From a virus, in the IMG/VR virus record IMGVR_UViG_3300037225_000932, positions 62,001 through 126,000 of that record: a stretch of 64,000 nucleotides of DNA. One strand, given 5' to 3'. The notes beneath the pieces were generated by a model that did not search any database, was not told the origin of the DNA, and was given only the letters and a program-made list of their open reading frames with translations. The position numbers and the translations under genes are program-made. Every line of letters begins with the position of its first letter. Position 1 is the first letter of the stretch. Of the stretch, positions 1 through 9,243 are shown one piece after another.

Positions 1-705
1 AATTTTAAAGAATGTGGAAAACCTGGTGAAATATATTTTGCTCATTTAGATCCAGCAACTTCCAGTCATAATTATGCTATAGTTATTCTTCATAAAAAAA
101 TGTTTATGAACCAACAAACTAAACAAAACGATTTTTATATAGAAGTGGATCATATAAAATATTGGCACCCATTACCTGATAAACCTATTGATATAGACGT
201 TGTAGATGATTATATTATGGGTCTAAAAAGAATGTTTTATTTAGGAATGGTTACTTATGATCAGTGGAATTCTGATAGAAGCATAAAAAGACTTAAACAA
301 AATGGTATTCCAGCTAAAATGACAAGATTTACAAGAAGATATAAAATGATTATATATGATGAATTATATAATCTTATTATAGCTGGAAGATTAAAAATAC
401 CAATTCATACTTTATTAAGAGGAGAGATGTTAAATATTCAAAGAAAATATATGCCTCCTGCTGGATATAAGGTTTATCCTAAAAGAGATGGAGACGTATA
501 CACTGATGATATTCTGGATGCTCTGGCCGGAGCATGTTATAGTGCAATGCAGGTATCTTCTGTAAAATTGCCTTATGGTAAACTTATAAATACTGGCGTA
601 ACTCCTACTTCAAATTCAAGAATGTGGCAAAGCATGAGTGGACCTATGGGTTTTGGCACTGGAGGACAGGTCGCTAACAGATTAGAAAAGAGAAACTTTA
701 GATAA
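1..705 (+). CDS. Terminase large subunit, nuclease half (5' end outside window)
   Basis: The frame is open from base 1 and gives 234 residues, so the ATPase half lies upstream of the window. The remainder looks like the RNase H-fold nuclease of phage terminases: an aspartate in 'FAHLDPATS' near residue 17, 'VTYDQWNSD' in the middle and 'YTDDILDALAGA' near residue 167, the usual last metal-binding block. The enzyme cuts concatemeric DNA during head packaging. It opens a + strand morphogenesis module that leads to the portal and capsid genes. Family assignment is from these acidic blocks and from gene order. Confidence 0.8.
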   Translation, partial: NFKECGKPGEIYFAHLDPATSSHNYAIVILHKKMFMNQQTKQNDFYIEVDHIKYWHPLPDKPIDIDVVDDYIMGLKRMFYLGMVTYDQWNSDRSIKRLKQNGIPAKMTRFTRRYKMIIYDELYNLIIAGRLKIPIHTLLRGEMLNIQRKYMPPAGYKVYPKRDGDVYTDDILDALAGACYSAMQVSSVKLPYGKLINTGVTPTSNSRMWQSMSGPMGFGTGGQVANRLEKRNFR

Positions 706-783
706 AATTAAAGGAAAATAGGAATAAAAAAAGTAGTAATAAATAAGTTAAAGTTTATATATCCATAAATAGTGGAGAAAAAA

Positions 784-1593
784 ATGTTCAATTTAAAGAA
801 ACACGCAGATAGTGTAATAAAATCAAGAGAAAAAGAACTTGATGATTTTGATAAAAAATACGATCATAAGACTCCCGATTATAAGGGTAATTACACTGAA
901 TTATTAGAAGAAGTAAGGAAAAACAGTAAAGGAGATGCTATTACAGAAAAACAATTAGACAATAATAGAGTAGCTAAAACTAATGAGGTTGTTATAGAGA
1001 AATCTATGGACAAGGCAGATAAAGGAATAAACGGGATGAAACACAGGATCAAGACAGAAGATAGTCCTGGTCCTCTTATGGATTATTCAATAAAAGCAGA
1101 TAAAGAATACGAAAAAGAGTTTAAAAAAATTCAAGGATCTATAGATAGAGATACTGATTTTTGGGATAAATTTGTAGGAGAACAATTATTAGGTGAGCCT
1201 ACTAAAATAGTAGATAATTCACAATATAGTCAACTTTTATCTAATTATGAAAACAGAAAAGATTTTGCTGAGCATAAAAAGGAAGTTAAGAAAAAAGCAT
1301 CAGTTTTAAAAGATGCTGATGCTATGATATATTACATTTATAGAAATGCCGCTCAAGAAAAAAGAGAAATAAATAAAAATGAAGAGCAAATGATACAAGA
1401 TATTAGTAGTGGAAAAATTAGATTATTAGCAGAAACTAAAGAAGAACCAATAGAAAAAGAGGAAGCAAGAGAACAAATGACTATAAAAGCAGACGATTTA
1501 GAACAACAATTTGAAGAAGAACAAGAAATAAAAAGAGATGAAGAGCAAGAAAGGAAAAGAAAAATTAAAGAACAAGAAAAACTGGAATCATAA
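784..1593 (+). CDS. Lys/Glu-rich unknown protein with FNLKK N-terminus and one ITEKQLD motif
   Basis: 269 residues, mostly charged and predicted helical/coiled coil, no recognised domain. I chose the ATG at 784 over the upstream GTG at 772 because GGAG at 774-777 is well placed for it. The protein then begins 'MFNLKKHADS', a tag that recurs in other proteins here. Residues around 55-61 read 'AITEKQLD', the motif repeated six times in the 1998-residue protease-scaffold, so the two may share a partner in head assembly (inference). The stop overlaps the next start as TAATG. Confidence 0.75.
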   Translation: MFNLKKHADSVIKSREKELDDFDKKYDHKTPDYKGNYTELLEEVRKNSKGDAITEKQLDNNRVAKTNEVVIEKSMDKADKGINGMKHRIKTEDSPGPLMDYSIKADKEYEKEFKKIQGSIDRDTDFWDKFVGEQLLGEPTKIVDNSQYSQLLSNYENRKDFAEHKKEVKKKASVLKDADAMIYYIYRNAAQEKREINKNEEQMIQDISSGKIRLLAETKEEPIEKEEAREQMTIKADDLEQQFEEEQEIKRDEEQERKRKIKEQEKLES

Positions 1594-2060
1594 TGGCTAA
1601 TTTTTATAAGAAAATGATAAAAGTTTCTTTTAGGGGTAACACTCCACGAATAAGTGACGAAGATGACGCCCTGACTGATCCGTATAAGTCTAAAAGCGTT
1701 AATAACGAGAGGGGCACATTTGAACTAAATACTCCAGGAGACCAATCTGCTACTGGATTCGGAACGGATTATTATACAGATCATAAACAGCCACCAAAGG
1801 GCATTTCAGAAATAGAAGATAGAGCACTAAGAGAACCTTATGGAACAGATTTTGATGGGAATGATCCAAACTTAAATGATAAATATCCACTTATGGAAGG
1901 AAGTTCTAACCTATTTGATGATGAAAGTCCTCTTAGTAGATCTGCTATAATTAGTAGAAAAGAAAATGGCATAGATAGAGATAACACTTCCGTTGGACCA
2001 CATAATCAGTCAAGTAAAACAGAAAATATTTTCGATAATATAAGAAGAAGAATTCATTAA
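1593..2060 (+). CDS. Unknown hydrophilic protein, 155 aa
   Basis: Translationally coupled to the preceding gene (TAATG overlap). The protein is rich in Asp, Asn, Pro and Gly ('ISDEDDALTDPYKSK', 'EGSSNLFDDESPL') and looks largely disordered, with a basic N-terminus 'MANFYKKMIKVSFRG'. I recognise no family. Its place between terminase and portal suggests a head or packaging accessory protein. Confidence 0.7.
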   Translation: MANFYKKMIKVSFRGNTPRISDEDDALTDPYKSKSVNNERGTFELNTPGDQSATGFGTDYYTDHKQPPKGISEIEDRALREPYGTDFDGNDPNLNDKYPLMEGSSNLFDDESPLSRSAIISRKENGIDRDNTSVGPHNQSSKTENIFDNIRRRIH

Positions 2061-2087
2061 GAACTGATTATTCAAAAGGAGTGTAAT

Positions 2088-2768
2088 ATGCCAAAAGTTA
2101 GAGTGTCTAAAAATTTTTCTGGTGGCCTAGTTCTTCCTGTCATAAGTAATAGATCTATTGCTCCTAATAGTATACATGTTTTAAATGAAGAAGACTTTAA
2201 TCACTATACTGTTAAAATGGCTATTAAAATGGGATATTTAGTAGTAGAAGATGAAAAAAATCAGAGTAAAACAGATGTTATAAAAATTCAGAAGAAAGAA
2301 GAAACGGAAAAGATTCAAGATAAAGAAACTAATCCAAATTTTATAATAGACGTTGATGAATTAAACAAAAAGACCAATATGGTATCATGGGATGCTCAAC
2401 AAAAAGAACTTGTAGACAAAGAAAAAAGTATGAAATTAGTTATGGAACAAAATAATATTAAAGAGGCTAAGGGAGAAGAAGTAAAGAAAGAAGAAAAATC
2501 TCAAAAAATTAAAATAAAATCTTCTAAATCTACAAAAAAAACAAGTAAACCAGTCAAAAAGGGCAAATCTATAAGTCCAGTTGGTGAAGTTAAAGAAGAA
2601 ATAAAATCAGCACAAGTTGATGAGAGTATTTTATTAGACGGAAAAAATCTTCCTCCAGCAAAACCAGGTGATATCGTTTTAGAACCAACAGAAGATATTA
2701 GATTTGTTGATCAGCAGCAGGAGTCAGAAAGGATTTCGCAATTAGATTCTTTAAGAAATAAGCAGTGA
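2088..2768 (+). CDS. Unknown protein with small N-terminal domain and long Lys/Glu tail, 226 aa
   Basis: A good Shine-Dalgarno (AAAAGGAGTG) precedes ATG 2088. Residues 1-60 ('MPKVRVSKNFSGGLVLPV...', '...VKMAIKMGYLVVEDE') look like a compact beta domain with a terminal helix. The rest is Lys/Glu-rich, low complexity and probably disordered. No family recognised. The last codons overlap the next gene's GTG start. Confidence 0.7.
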   Translation: MPKVRVSKNFSGGLVLPVISNRSIAPNSIHVLNEEDFNHYTVKMAIKMGYLVVEDEKNQSKTDVIKIQKKEETEKIQDKETNPNFIIDVDELNKKTNMVSWDAQQKELVDKEKSMKLVMEQNNIKEAKGEEVKKEEKSQKIKIKSSKSTKKTSKPVKKGKSISPVGEVKEEIKSAQVDESILLDGKNLPPAKPGDIVLEPTEDIRFVDQQQESERISQLDSLRNKQ

Positions 2769-3349
2769 GATCCTTAAGGTTAAATATAAAATATAAAACA
2801 TTCACTATCACACAAGAGATAATAAATGATTTTAAACAGGATTGTTCTAAAAATAGAATACCTAAAAATTTTTTATTAAAATATAATATGAAAAAATTTT
2901 GTGAAGTAGGAGTATGGAGGGGATCTAATTCTGAAAAAATGATGGAAGCAAAACCAGACACATTAATCTGTGTTGATATCTGGAAAAATGAAAAATGTTA
3001 TTTACAGGCTAAAAATAAATTAGATAAATATAAAGAAATAAAATTGATAAAAAAATATTCAGTAGAAGCTTCTATGTCTTTTGTTGATAATTTTTTTGAT
3101 TATATCTATATTGACTCTGCTCACGATTATATATCTGTTAAAAATGATATAAATGCTTGGTGGCCTAAAATTAAAATAGGTGGCATATTTGGATTTCATG
3201 ATTATTGTCTTGGAGCAACCCGATATGATAAACTTGAATATGGGGTAATTAGAACGGTAAATGAGTTTGTAGAAAAGAATAATATATCAATTACACAAAT
3301 AAAAAAAGAAAAACATCCGTCATTTTTCATATTAAAAGATAAGATATAA
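2765..3349 (+). CDS. Class I SAM-dependent methyltransferase (Methyltransf_24-like)
   Basis: 194 residues. 'FCEVGVWRGSNSEKM' near residue 45 is the glycine-rich SAM-binding loop, 'TLICVDIW' gives the acidic residue after strand 2, and 'FDYIYIDSAHDYISV' with 'IGGIFGFHDY' matches the later strands of the class I enzymes often found with sugar-modifying genes. The substrate cannot be told. The GTG start at 2765 overlaps the upstream TGA as GTGA. The ribosome site is weak, so a later start is possible. Confidence 0.7.
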   Translation: MRSLRLNIKYKTFTITQEIINDFKQDCSKNRIPKNFLLKYNMKKFCEVGVWRGSNSEKMMEAKPDTLICVDIWKNEKCYLQAKNKLDKYKEIKLIKKYSVEASMSFVDNFFDYIYIDSAHDYISVKNDINAWWPKIKIGGIFGFHDYCLGATRYDKLEYGVIRTVNEFVEKNNISITQIKKEKHPSFFILKDKI

Positions 3350-3355
3350 AAGGAT

Positions 3356-3378
3356 TTTACTAAATTTTTCAGTAAAAA
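3356..3378 (+). terminator. Intergenic hairpin, possible weak terminator
   Basis: TTTTACT and AGTAAAA form a 7-bp stem around a T-rich loop in the 35-nt gap between the methyltransferase and the 2H phosphoesterase. It could attenuate transcription or protect an RNA end. Confidence 0.4.
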
Positions 3379-3384
3379 CAACCA

Positions 3385-3954
3385 ATGAAAGAAATATTTT
3401 CTAAAAAATATAACAAGAACAAAAAAAAGAAGTTTAAAAAATACTGGAGAACATTAGAACCTAAAAAATATGTTGATTTAATGGTTGCTGAATACAATGA
3501 AGCTTTAACTAAATTAGCCAGCAATAAACTTAAAGAAGTTGTATTGTCTGCTACTCTTAGGCAGACAGAGGATGGATTTGTTTATCTAGACATATCTAAT
3601 GATATTATTCATGGAGTTTTTTCTATGATAGATATAGAAAGCGTAGAAAAACCTCCATATTTTAGTAAAAAATATAATAACGTTGGAGCACATATTTCTG
3701 TCATTTCTGATAAAGAGATAAAAGATAATAATATTAAAAAAATAAAAGAGATAGGTAAAAATATAGAGTTTAAATTAGGTAAATTTTATTCAACAAGACC
3801 TGAAGGCTGGGACGAAATGAGTGAAGTTTTTTTTATTGAAATAGAGGCTCCAGAACTTAAAAAAATAAGAAATAGTTATGGTTTACCTTTAACGTATGAA
3901 AATAAAAAACAAGAATATCACTTGACAATCGCTGTTAAGAGAAAGAAAAAATGA
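3385..3954 (+). CDS. 2H phosphoesterase (LigT-like) family protein
   Basis: 189 residues. The two signature H-x-S/T motifs of the 2H phosphoesterase superfamily are present: 'GAHISVIS' near residue 110 and 'YHLTIAV' near residue 180, each at a beta-strand end. Known members hydrolyse 2',3'-cyclic phosphates or 2'-5' linkages of RNA, and some phages use them against cyclic-oligonucleotide defence signals. Which applies here is unknown. A basic stretch of Lys residues precedes the domain. The stop overlaps the next ATG by 4 nt. Confidence 0.7.
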   Translation: MKEIFSKKYNKNKKKKFKKYWRTLEPKKYVDLMVAEYNEALTKLASNKLKEVVLSATLRQTEDGFVYLDISNDIIHGVFSMIDIESVEKPPYFSKKYNNVGAHISVISDKEIKDNNIKKIKEIGKNIEFKLGKFYSTRPEGWDEMSEVFFIEIEAPELKKIRNSYGLPLTYENKKQEYHLTIAVKRKKK

Positions 3955-4769
3955 TCAAAGATACATATGATATTTTATTAAAAGAATTAAATCATCACGG
4001 AGTTAAAATATGTGACAGATTTACTTGTGAATACATATATAATGGAAAAACAATAAAAACAGACATAAAAACTAAAATTAAATTATTAAAGAAACAATTT
4101 AATGATAATTTAGAAATATTTAAAGAACTAATGTTAAAAGTTTCAATAATTATAAATAATTGTGAAACAAATTTTGTAAAAGAAAGTCCTATAGACGAAA
4201 AGAATATAAAACTTTTTATAAGTTCTATAAAAGAAACATATAGTTTATTATGTTTTATAACAGAAAATTCTAATATATTATATAAATTTTCTCAAGAAAA
4301 TAATATTTTAGAAAAAATAAGAAAATGTTTAAATGAAGATTATTTAAAGTTCTCTAAAGAAACTATACTTGTTTTACCGGATATAAAAATCTCTTTAGAT
4401 TGGATTTTTAGAAGAAATAATAAATTAGCATATATTTCAAGTCTTTTAAATATTATCATAAAATATAACAAAAAAAGAATAAGTCAAATTATTATAAAAG
4501 AAGCAAAAGGGACAGGTGGACCTTGGAGCAATTTAGATTTACCTATGCTTGAAAGATGTTTTGCGTGGGATGATATTGAAGAAGAAGTAAGGGGAAGAGA
4601 TAAAGATTTAAGAAACCAAAGAAGATATAAAATGGGATTAGAAAATTATAACAAAGCAGAAGTTGGTGAGGGATATTATTGGCGGGAAATGAGAAATGAA
4701 CCTTATTCCTGGTATAACTCGGCTGAAGATAGTCCTTATCCTCACTTAAAACCGGGAACTTGGAGATAA
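3951..4769 (+). CDS. Unknown protein, 272 aa, with aromatic C-terminal tail
   Basis: The start overlaps the preceding stop (ATGA), implying coupled translation. The N-terminal two thirds is helical and AT-rich in codon use. The C-terminal 70 residues change character: 'GTGGPWSNLDLPML', 'GYYWREMRNEPYSWYN' and 'PHLKPGTWR' are Trp/Tyr/Pro-rich and may be a binding tail. No family recognised. Confidence 0.7.
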   Translation: MIKDTYDILLKELNHHGVKICDRFTCEYIYNGKTIKTDIKTKIKLLKKQFNDNLEIFKELMLKVSIIINNCETNFVKESPIDEKNIKLFISSIKETYSLLCFITENSNILYKFSQENNILEKIRKCLNEDYLKFSKETILVLPDIKISLDWIFRRNNKLAYISSLLNIIIKYNKKRISQIIIKEAKGTGGPWSNLDLPMLERCFAWDDIEEEVRGRDKDLRNQRRYKMGLENYNKAEVGEGYYWREMRNEPYSWYNSAEDSPYPHLKPGTWR

Positions 4770-4799
4770 ATTTATTTTGCGCGAAAAGGGAATAATAGT

Positions 4800-5441
4800 A
4801 TGAAAAAATTTTCACAAAATTCAATAGTAGACTTTTTAATAGAAAACTTTCCTCAATTTAAACAAAAAAAAGAAGAAAATGTCGTAAGTTCTCTATCTGC
4901 TAATAAGCTGTTTAATATGTGGAAAAGTGGAAATGAAAAAATAAGTAATAATATTTATAATAAACCAAAAAATATGTCAAATACTGATATTGAAATGCTA
5001 CAAAAAGAAGGTTTGGTTAGTTTGATTGGAGATAAAATACAAATAACATCAAAAGGATCACAAGTAATTAAAACTATGATTTTAGGAGATGATAGATCTT
5101 CTTTTGATGATGATGGAAATGTAATTGATTATAAGTTTGCTTCTGATTATACTCAAAAACCATCTAAACTTAAAAAACAAAGTAAAAAGAACTTTGATTT
5201 ATGGTGGAAAAGGTTTGCTAACATTAGTGAAGAAAAAATAAATTTTTCACAAATAGAAGAAAAAGCAAGAAAAATGACAGAATTAGAATTATATTATGCC
5301 ATAAGAGATCTAAGAGAAGTAATAAAAATTCAAGAAAAAGCAAGCATAGAAGGAACTATGGCTACTCCAAAACTTTCTTATTATTATGATGAACTTCATA
5401 TTTATGCCGGAGAAAAGGCTAGAAGGCAAAAGAAAATATAA
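4800..5441 (+). CDS. Unknown protein with winged-helix-like segment, 213 aa
   Basis: Residues 60-100 ('MLQKEGLVSLIGDK', 'IQITSKGSQVIKTMIL') have the turn-wing-helix look of a winged-helix DNA-binding fold. The rest is helical, with a Trp-rich 'FDLWWKRFAN' block. The gap before it holds a TTTTGCGCGAAAA copy of the GCGC palindrome. Role unknown. Confidence 0.65.
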   Translation: MKKFSQNSIVDFLIENFPQFKQKKEENVVSSLSANKLFNMWKSGNEKISNNIYNKPKNMSNTDIEMLQKEGLVSLIGDKIQITSKGSQVIKTMILGDDRSSFDDDGNVIDYKFASDYTQKPSKLKKQSKKNFDLWWKRFANISEEKINFSQIEEKARKMTELELYYAIRDLREVIKIQEKASIEGTMATPKLSYYYDELHIYAGEKARRQKKI

Positions 5442-5442
5442 T

Positions 5443-5943
5443 ATGGAAATAAAAATATATAAACCCATATCAAAATCAAAAGATATTCCTCTTAGAGATA
5501 TTTTTTGGTATGACCATTTCTATAAGAAAATGAATATATTTAATTGTCATTTTCTAAAATATAGTTATATTTTAGAAAAATACATAATTATAGACAATAA
5601 GAATTTGTCTCTAAAAGATGTAATAAATACAGTTCAAGAAACAAATAAATGCTCTAAAGGTCAAGCAGAAGATTTTGTTAAAAATAATTTTAATATTCAA
5701 GAAAAATATATGATGATAGCACAGCCTGAAATAATTAAAGATAAAAATGAGAAAATTTCACAAAGTATATCTAAATGGTATGACACTTATTCTAACTATA
5801 ATGATATTGTTTCTGAAATAGTAGATAAAGATGACATTTCTATAACTTTTGATGTTAAAGAAGATAATGTTAATGATTTTTGTTATGACTTAGAAAGAAA
5901 TAACATAAGATTTGAGACTATTGAAGATGGAGTAAAAATATGA
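5443..5943 (+). CDS. Unknown protein, 166 aa
   Basis: I chose ATG 5443 (MEIKIYKPISKSKD), two bases after the upstream stop, over an upstream in-frame ATG inside the previous gene. The protein is a mixed alpha/beta sequence with a central helix 'TNKCSKGQAEDFVKNNF'. No family recognised. It overlaps the DUF192 gene by 4 nt, so the run 4800-6308 looks like one operon. Confidence 0.65.
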   Translation: MEIKIYKPISKSKDIPLRDIFWYDHFYKKMNIFNCHFLKYSYILEKYIIIDNKNLSLKDVINTVQETNKCSKGQAEDFVKNNFNIQEKYMMIAQPEIIKDKNEKISQSISKWYDTYSNYNDIVSEIVDKDDISITFDVKEDNVNDFCYDLERNNIRFETIEDGVKI

Positions 5944-6308
5944 TCAAAGTAGAAATAGCAGATAATCCTGAAAAATGGAAAGAAGGATTGATGTTCAGAA
6001 AAAGTTTAGAACACAATAATGGTATGTTATTCAAATTTGACAAACCTCAAGAGTTAAAGTTTTGGGGAGTAAATACATATATTCCATTAGATATAGCTTT
6101 TATCTCTCAAGATAATGTAATAAAGAAAATATCTAAAATAGTTCCAATGTCAACAAAATCAGTTAGCAGTGAAGAAAGATGTTTATATGCTATAGAGACA
6201 AATGTTAACTTCTTTAAAGAAAATAATATAGACATTGGAGATACTATAAATATAGAAAAAAATAAAGAAAATGAAAATATTGTTGTTTTCAATAAAAATA
6301 AAGGATAA
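5940..6308 (+). CDS. DUF192 family protein
   Basis: 122 residues covering the usual DUF192 length. The family blocks are clear: 'WKEGLMFRKSL', 'NNGMLFKF', 'KFWGVNTYIPLDIAFI', 'VIKKISKIVPMS' and the closing 'NNIDIGDTINIE'. DUF192 proteins form a small beta barrel of unknown biochemical function. They occur in bacteria, archaea and phages. There is no signal peptide here, so it acts in the cytoplasm or virion. Confidence 0.85.
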   Translation: MIKVEIADNPEKWKEGLMFRKSLEHNNGMLFKFDKPQELKFWGVNTYIPLDIAFISQDNVIKKISKIVPMSTKSVSSEERCLYAIETNVNFFKENNIDIGDTINIEKNKENENIVVFNKNKG

Positions 6309-6334
6309 TATTGCTTTTTGCGCAAAATAAATAG

Positions 6335-6877
6335 ATGAAAGTTTTTGCTACAAAAAAATACCAGAAGATATTATTAGCTCAAGAAACAGAAGAAGTTTTT
6401 AATAATATTCAAGATCCATTTGAAGAAAATGAAGAAGTAGAAAAAGAAGATAATACAAATATAAAAACTTTAACACCAGAAGATTTTAACGGTAAAGAAC
6501 AGGATGATATTGAAGAGGAAGTTAAACCTGTAGAGCCAATAGTTAAAACTAAAGAATATCCGATATTTCCTACGGTTTTTCAGGCTTTAAGATGGGCAAA
6601 ACATAATAATGAAGTTGTTAGAATAAACTATACAACTTTAAGCGGAAAAAGCATAATAAGAGATGTAGAAATAGTTGGAGATTTTTTTGCCAAAACTACT
6701 CATAGGAGAAATATAGCAGTTTGGGACCAAAATGTAAGAGACATTAGAACTTATATTTTAACAGGTATCTCTGGATATGAGTTTAAGGGAGAAAAATTTA
6801 CTCCTAAATTTAATTTTTCTCAAACAAGAAGAAACCTTAAAAGAAGGATGTTAAGACGAAAAAAGAGAAAACAATAG
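6335..6877 (+). CDS. WYL-like domain protein, 180 aa
   Basis: After a disordered acidic N-terminus, residues 85-155 ('VVRINYTTLSGKSII', then 'IAVWDQNVRDIRTYIL') match the pattern of small WYL-like barrels: a strand with Y and G, then a D-x-R-TY strand. WYL domains bind nucleic acid or nucleotides in regulators. The C-terminus is strongly basic ('RRNLKRRMLRRKKRKQ'), which suggests nucleic-acid contact. A GCGC palindrome (6315-6327) lies just before the start. Confidence 0.6.
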   Translation: MKVFATKKYQKILLAQETEEVFNNIQDPFEENEEVEKEDNTNIKTLTPEDFNGKEQDDIEEEVKPVEPIVKTKEYPIFPTVFQALRWAKHNNEVVRINYTTLSGKSIIRDVEIVGDFFAKTTHRRNIAVWDQNVRDIRTYILTGISGYEFKGEKFTPKFNFSQTRRNLKRRMLRRKKRKQ

Positions 6878-6898
6878 AAAGAAAAAAGGATTTAACGC

Positions 6899-8623
6899 AT
6901 GGAAATTATTAAAAGTTTAACTGATATGTCTGAAGAGCTAGACTCTGCTAAATTAAATAAAATAGCAGATAAGGTAGATATTATAGCTAAAAACATAGTT
7001 ATGATAAAAACCGCACAGTTTGTTGGAATTCAAGGTTTTGCTATAAGAAACTCAAGATGTTGGGGAAATTGTTATAGACAAAAAAGAACAAAAAACAAAA
7101 ATATGCCTGCTCAAAAAGTATGGGAAGAATGTCATAAAGAATATTTAGCATCAATTAACAATGACAATAGCGGCTGGGAAAAATATGCTAAAGGATCAAA
7201 TGGGTTAACAAAATTTTCTACTAAAATTAATGAGGAAAATAAGCATTTTGCTTATTTATTAAATAATAATATTAAAAAAGGCATTCCTATTGGGCAGTCT
7301 TTTGTTTTATCAACAGAAGATACTATAGAAAAATATTCTAAACAAATAATAAGTGAAGCAGAATGTCTTATAAAAATAGCTTGTGAATTAAAAAAAGAAA
7401 ATAATATAGAATTATCAAATAAATTGATAAATATTTCTAAAGAAGTAATTAAAGAGGCTCAATTCGGAGGCTGGTGGGATAAATTAAAAGGTGGAGTTAA
7501 AAACTCTCTTTTTGGAAAGAAAAAAGTTTGGCTTAAAAACTTAGAAGATATTGCTAATAAAGTATATGAAGATGGTAATGTTTATAGGCAAAACCCAAGA
7601 GATCCAAATGCTATAAGGCAATATAATCAATCGGCATTAAGGCTTCAGAGAGCAATAGGTTCAAATTTTAATAAAATGAATGAGATGTTTGCTAATGATC
7701 CTGGTTTTACTCCAATATCTTCAGCAATGAAAAATTTTGCCACACTTAAACCTGGAGATTCAAGAGTAAGACAATTAAATGAGCTTTTAGGGACTATAAG
7801 ACAATATCAGTCCAAACAAATACCTATTTCTTCACCCCCACCTGTGGCTGGTCCTCCCCAGCCAATGGCTAGTCCTCCATCACCCGCAACCTCTCCAGTT
7901 CCACAGACTGATGAGAATGCTTTGACTACAGAAGAAGAGGGAAGATTAGGACAGGAAGTTCCAGGGGCAGCGACCGCAGGTCCTACTGGATTGCCTCAAG
8001 GAAATACCCAATACACTCCAGAACAAAAAGAAATGATTAAAAGTAATAAAAAAGCTGTTTTCGAGGCAATAATGAATTGGGGCACAGCAAAATCTATATT
8101 ACTAGAACAACTAAGACAATTAGGATATGTTCCGTCTGCCACAACTGCATCAAATAAAAATAAAATAAAGAAGGCAGCGGTGGAGGCTCAAAGAATGCTT
8201 CCTATAATGGAACAAAATCCACAAGAGTTTGTTAAAGAGTTTCTTTCTGGTGTTAATATTGAAAAATTAGTAGAATATCTTAACACACAATCTGGATATA
8301 GATTAGCTTTATCTCCAGAAGCAAAGGCAAAAAAAGATAAACAAAGAGAAATAGATACTGAAACTGTCAATATTGTTGCCCCAGAGAACCTCGCAACACA
8401 AGTAGAAGAAGCCAAAAAAATAGTAAACACTTTAACTCTAGAAGAGAGTCAAAAGTTAGGACCTGAATTATTAGCTCTTCTTAATAAGGCAAATGAAATA
8501 AGAAAGCCTCAAGGAGAATATTATTCTGGTCCATCTACGGGACAAAACGTTCCAGGCCAAGGAGAGATAACTGGCTTACAAGGAAGAGTTGCTAAAGTGA
8601 AAAATTATTTTCAAATAAAATAA
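6899..8623 (+). CDS. Unknown 574-aa protein, probable virion component
   Basis: Helical N-terminal third with 'CWGNCYRQKRTKNK', followed by 'EAQFGGWWDKLKGGVKNSLFGKK' at about residue 186, a Pro-rich linker near residue 310 ('PPPVAGPPQPMASPP') and a helical C-terminus. The order domain, linker, domain and the 'EAQFGG' sequence resemble the big scaffold protein further on. No enzyme motif seen. It lies in the morphogenesis operon between terminase and portal. Confidence 0.65.
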   Translation: MEIIKSLTDMSEELDSAKLNKIADKVDIIAKNIVMIKTAQFVGIQGFAIRNSRCWGNCYRQKRTKNKNMPAQKVWEECHKEYLASINNDNSGWEKYAKGSNGLTKFSTKINEENKHFAYLLNNNIKKGIPIGQSFVLSTEDTIEKYSKQIISEAECLIKIACELKKENNIELSNKLINISKEVIKEAQFGGWWDKLKGGVKNSLFGKKKVWLKNLEDIANKVYEDGNVYRQNPRDPNAIRQYNQSALRLQRAIGSNFNKMNEMFANDPGFTPISSAMKNFATLKPGDSRVRQLNELLGTIRQYQSKQIPISSPPPVAGPPQPMASPPSPATSPVPQTDENALTTEEEGRLGQEVPGAATAGPTGLPQGNTQYTPEQKEMIKSNKKAVFEAIMNWGTAKSILLEQLRQLGYVPSATTASNKNKIKKAAVEAQRMLPIMEQNPQEFVKEFLSGVNIEKLVEYLNTQSGYRLALSPEAKAKKDKQREIDTETVNIVAPENLATQVEEAKKIVNTLTLEESQKLGPELLALLNKANEIRKPQGEYYSGPSTGQNVPGQGEITGLQGRVAKVKNYFQIK

Positions 8624-8691
8624 AAGGACTTTTTAATAAATATTAGAAAGAGAATAAATCCTAAAGATTCTTTAATAACAGGAGAAAAACA

Positions 8692-9210
8692 ATGACCGTT
8701 AAGTTAATGACAAGCCAAATTAAGTTAGGACACACTTCAGGATTAGAAGAAATAACTAGAAGGGTTTTAGGAGAGAGTAACGAACAACTCGTTAAGACTG
8801 CTTCTAAAGAAGAAGTTAAAATAGCAGATGCCGTAGAGAAGAAAGACCAAGGTAAACCTAGTGGACAGCCTCAATGGGAAGGTAAGAAAGAAAATGTAAA
8901 TTGCCCCGAAAAATGTGATGGAAAGAAACCAGCAGTAAAAAAAGAAGAAAAGAAAGAAACTAAAGTAGAAGAAAATAAAGATACTAAAAAAGAAGCAAAA
9001 GTAGAAGACAAGAAAGATAAAAAGGAAGAAGAGAAAAAAGATGACAAGAAAATGGAAACAAAAAAAGATGAAGAGAAAAAATGCGCTTCTAATTCTCGTA
9101 ATTTCGTAAAAATAGCAAAATTAAACGAAAAAACAAGATCAATGTTAAAAGCGTATTGGACTACATTATATCCTGCTGAATATGTAGAAGCAATGCTTGC
9201 TGAAAAATAA
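8692..9210 (+). CDS. Lys/Glu-rich unknown protein, 172 aa
   Basis: Preceded by a strong ribosome site (CAGGAGAAAAACA). The middle is a long alternating Lys/Glu segment that is probably disordered. The ends are more ordered: 'SGLEEITRRVLGES' and a C-terminus 'MLKAYWTTLYPAEYVEAMLAEK'. The tail resembles 'YWRTLEPKKYVDLMVAEY' at the start of the 2H phosphoesterase protein at 3385, so both may use the same interaction peptide. Confidence 0.65.
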   Translation: MTVKLMTSQIKLGHTSGLEEITRRVLGESNEQLVKTASKEEVKIADAVEKKDQGKPSGQPQWEGKKENVNCPEKCDGKKPAVKKEEKKETKVEENKDTKKEAKVEDKKDKKEEEKKDDKKMETKKDEEKKCASNSRNFVKIAKLNEKTRSMLKAYWTTLYPAEYVEAMLAEK

Positions 9211-9243
9211 TTCTATTTAATTTTATTTTCAGGAGGAAATAAT

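Noticed and set aside
772-783. GTG start for the 269-aa gene
   Set aside because: It overlaps the Shine-Dalgarno that serves ATG 784 and hides the FNLKK tag at the N-terminus.
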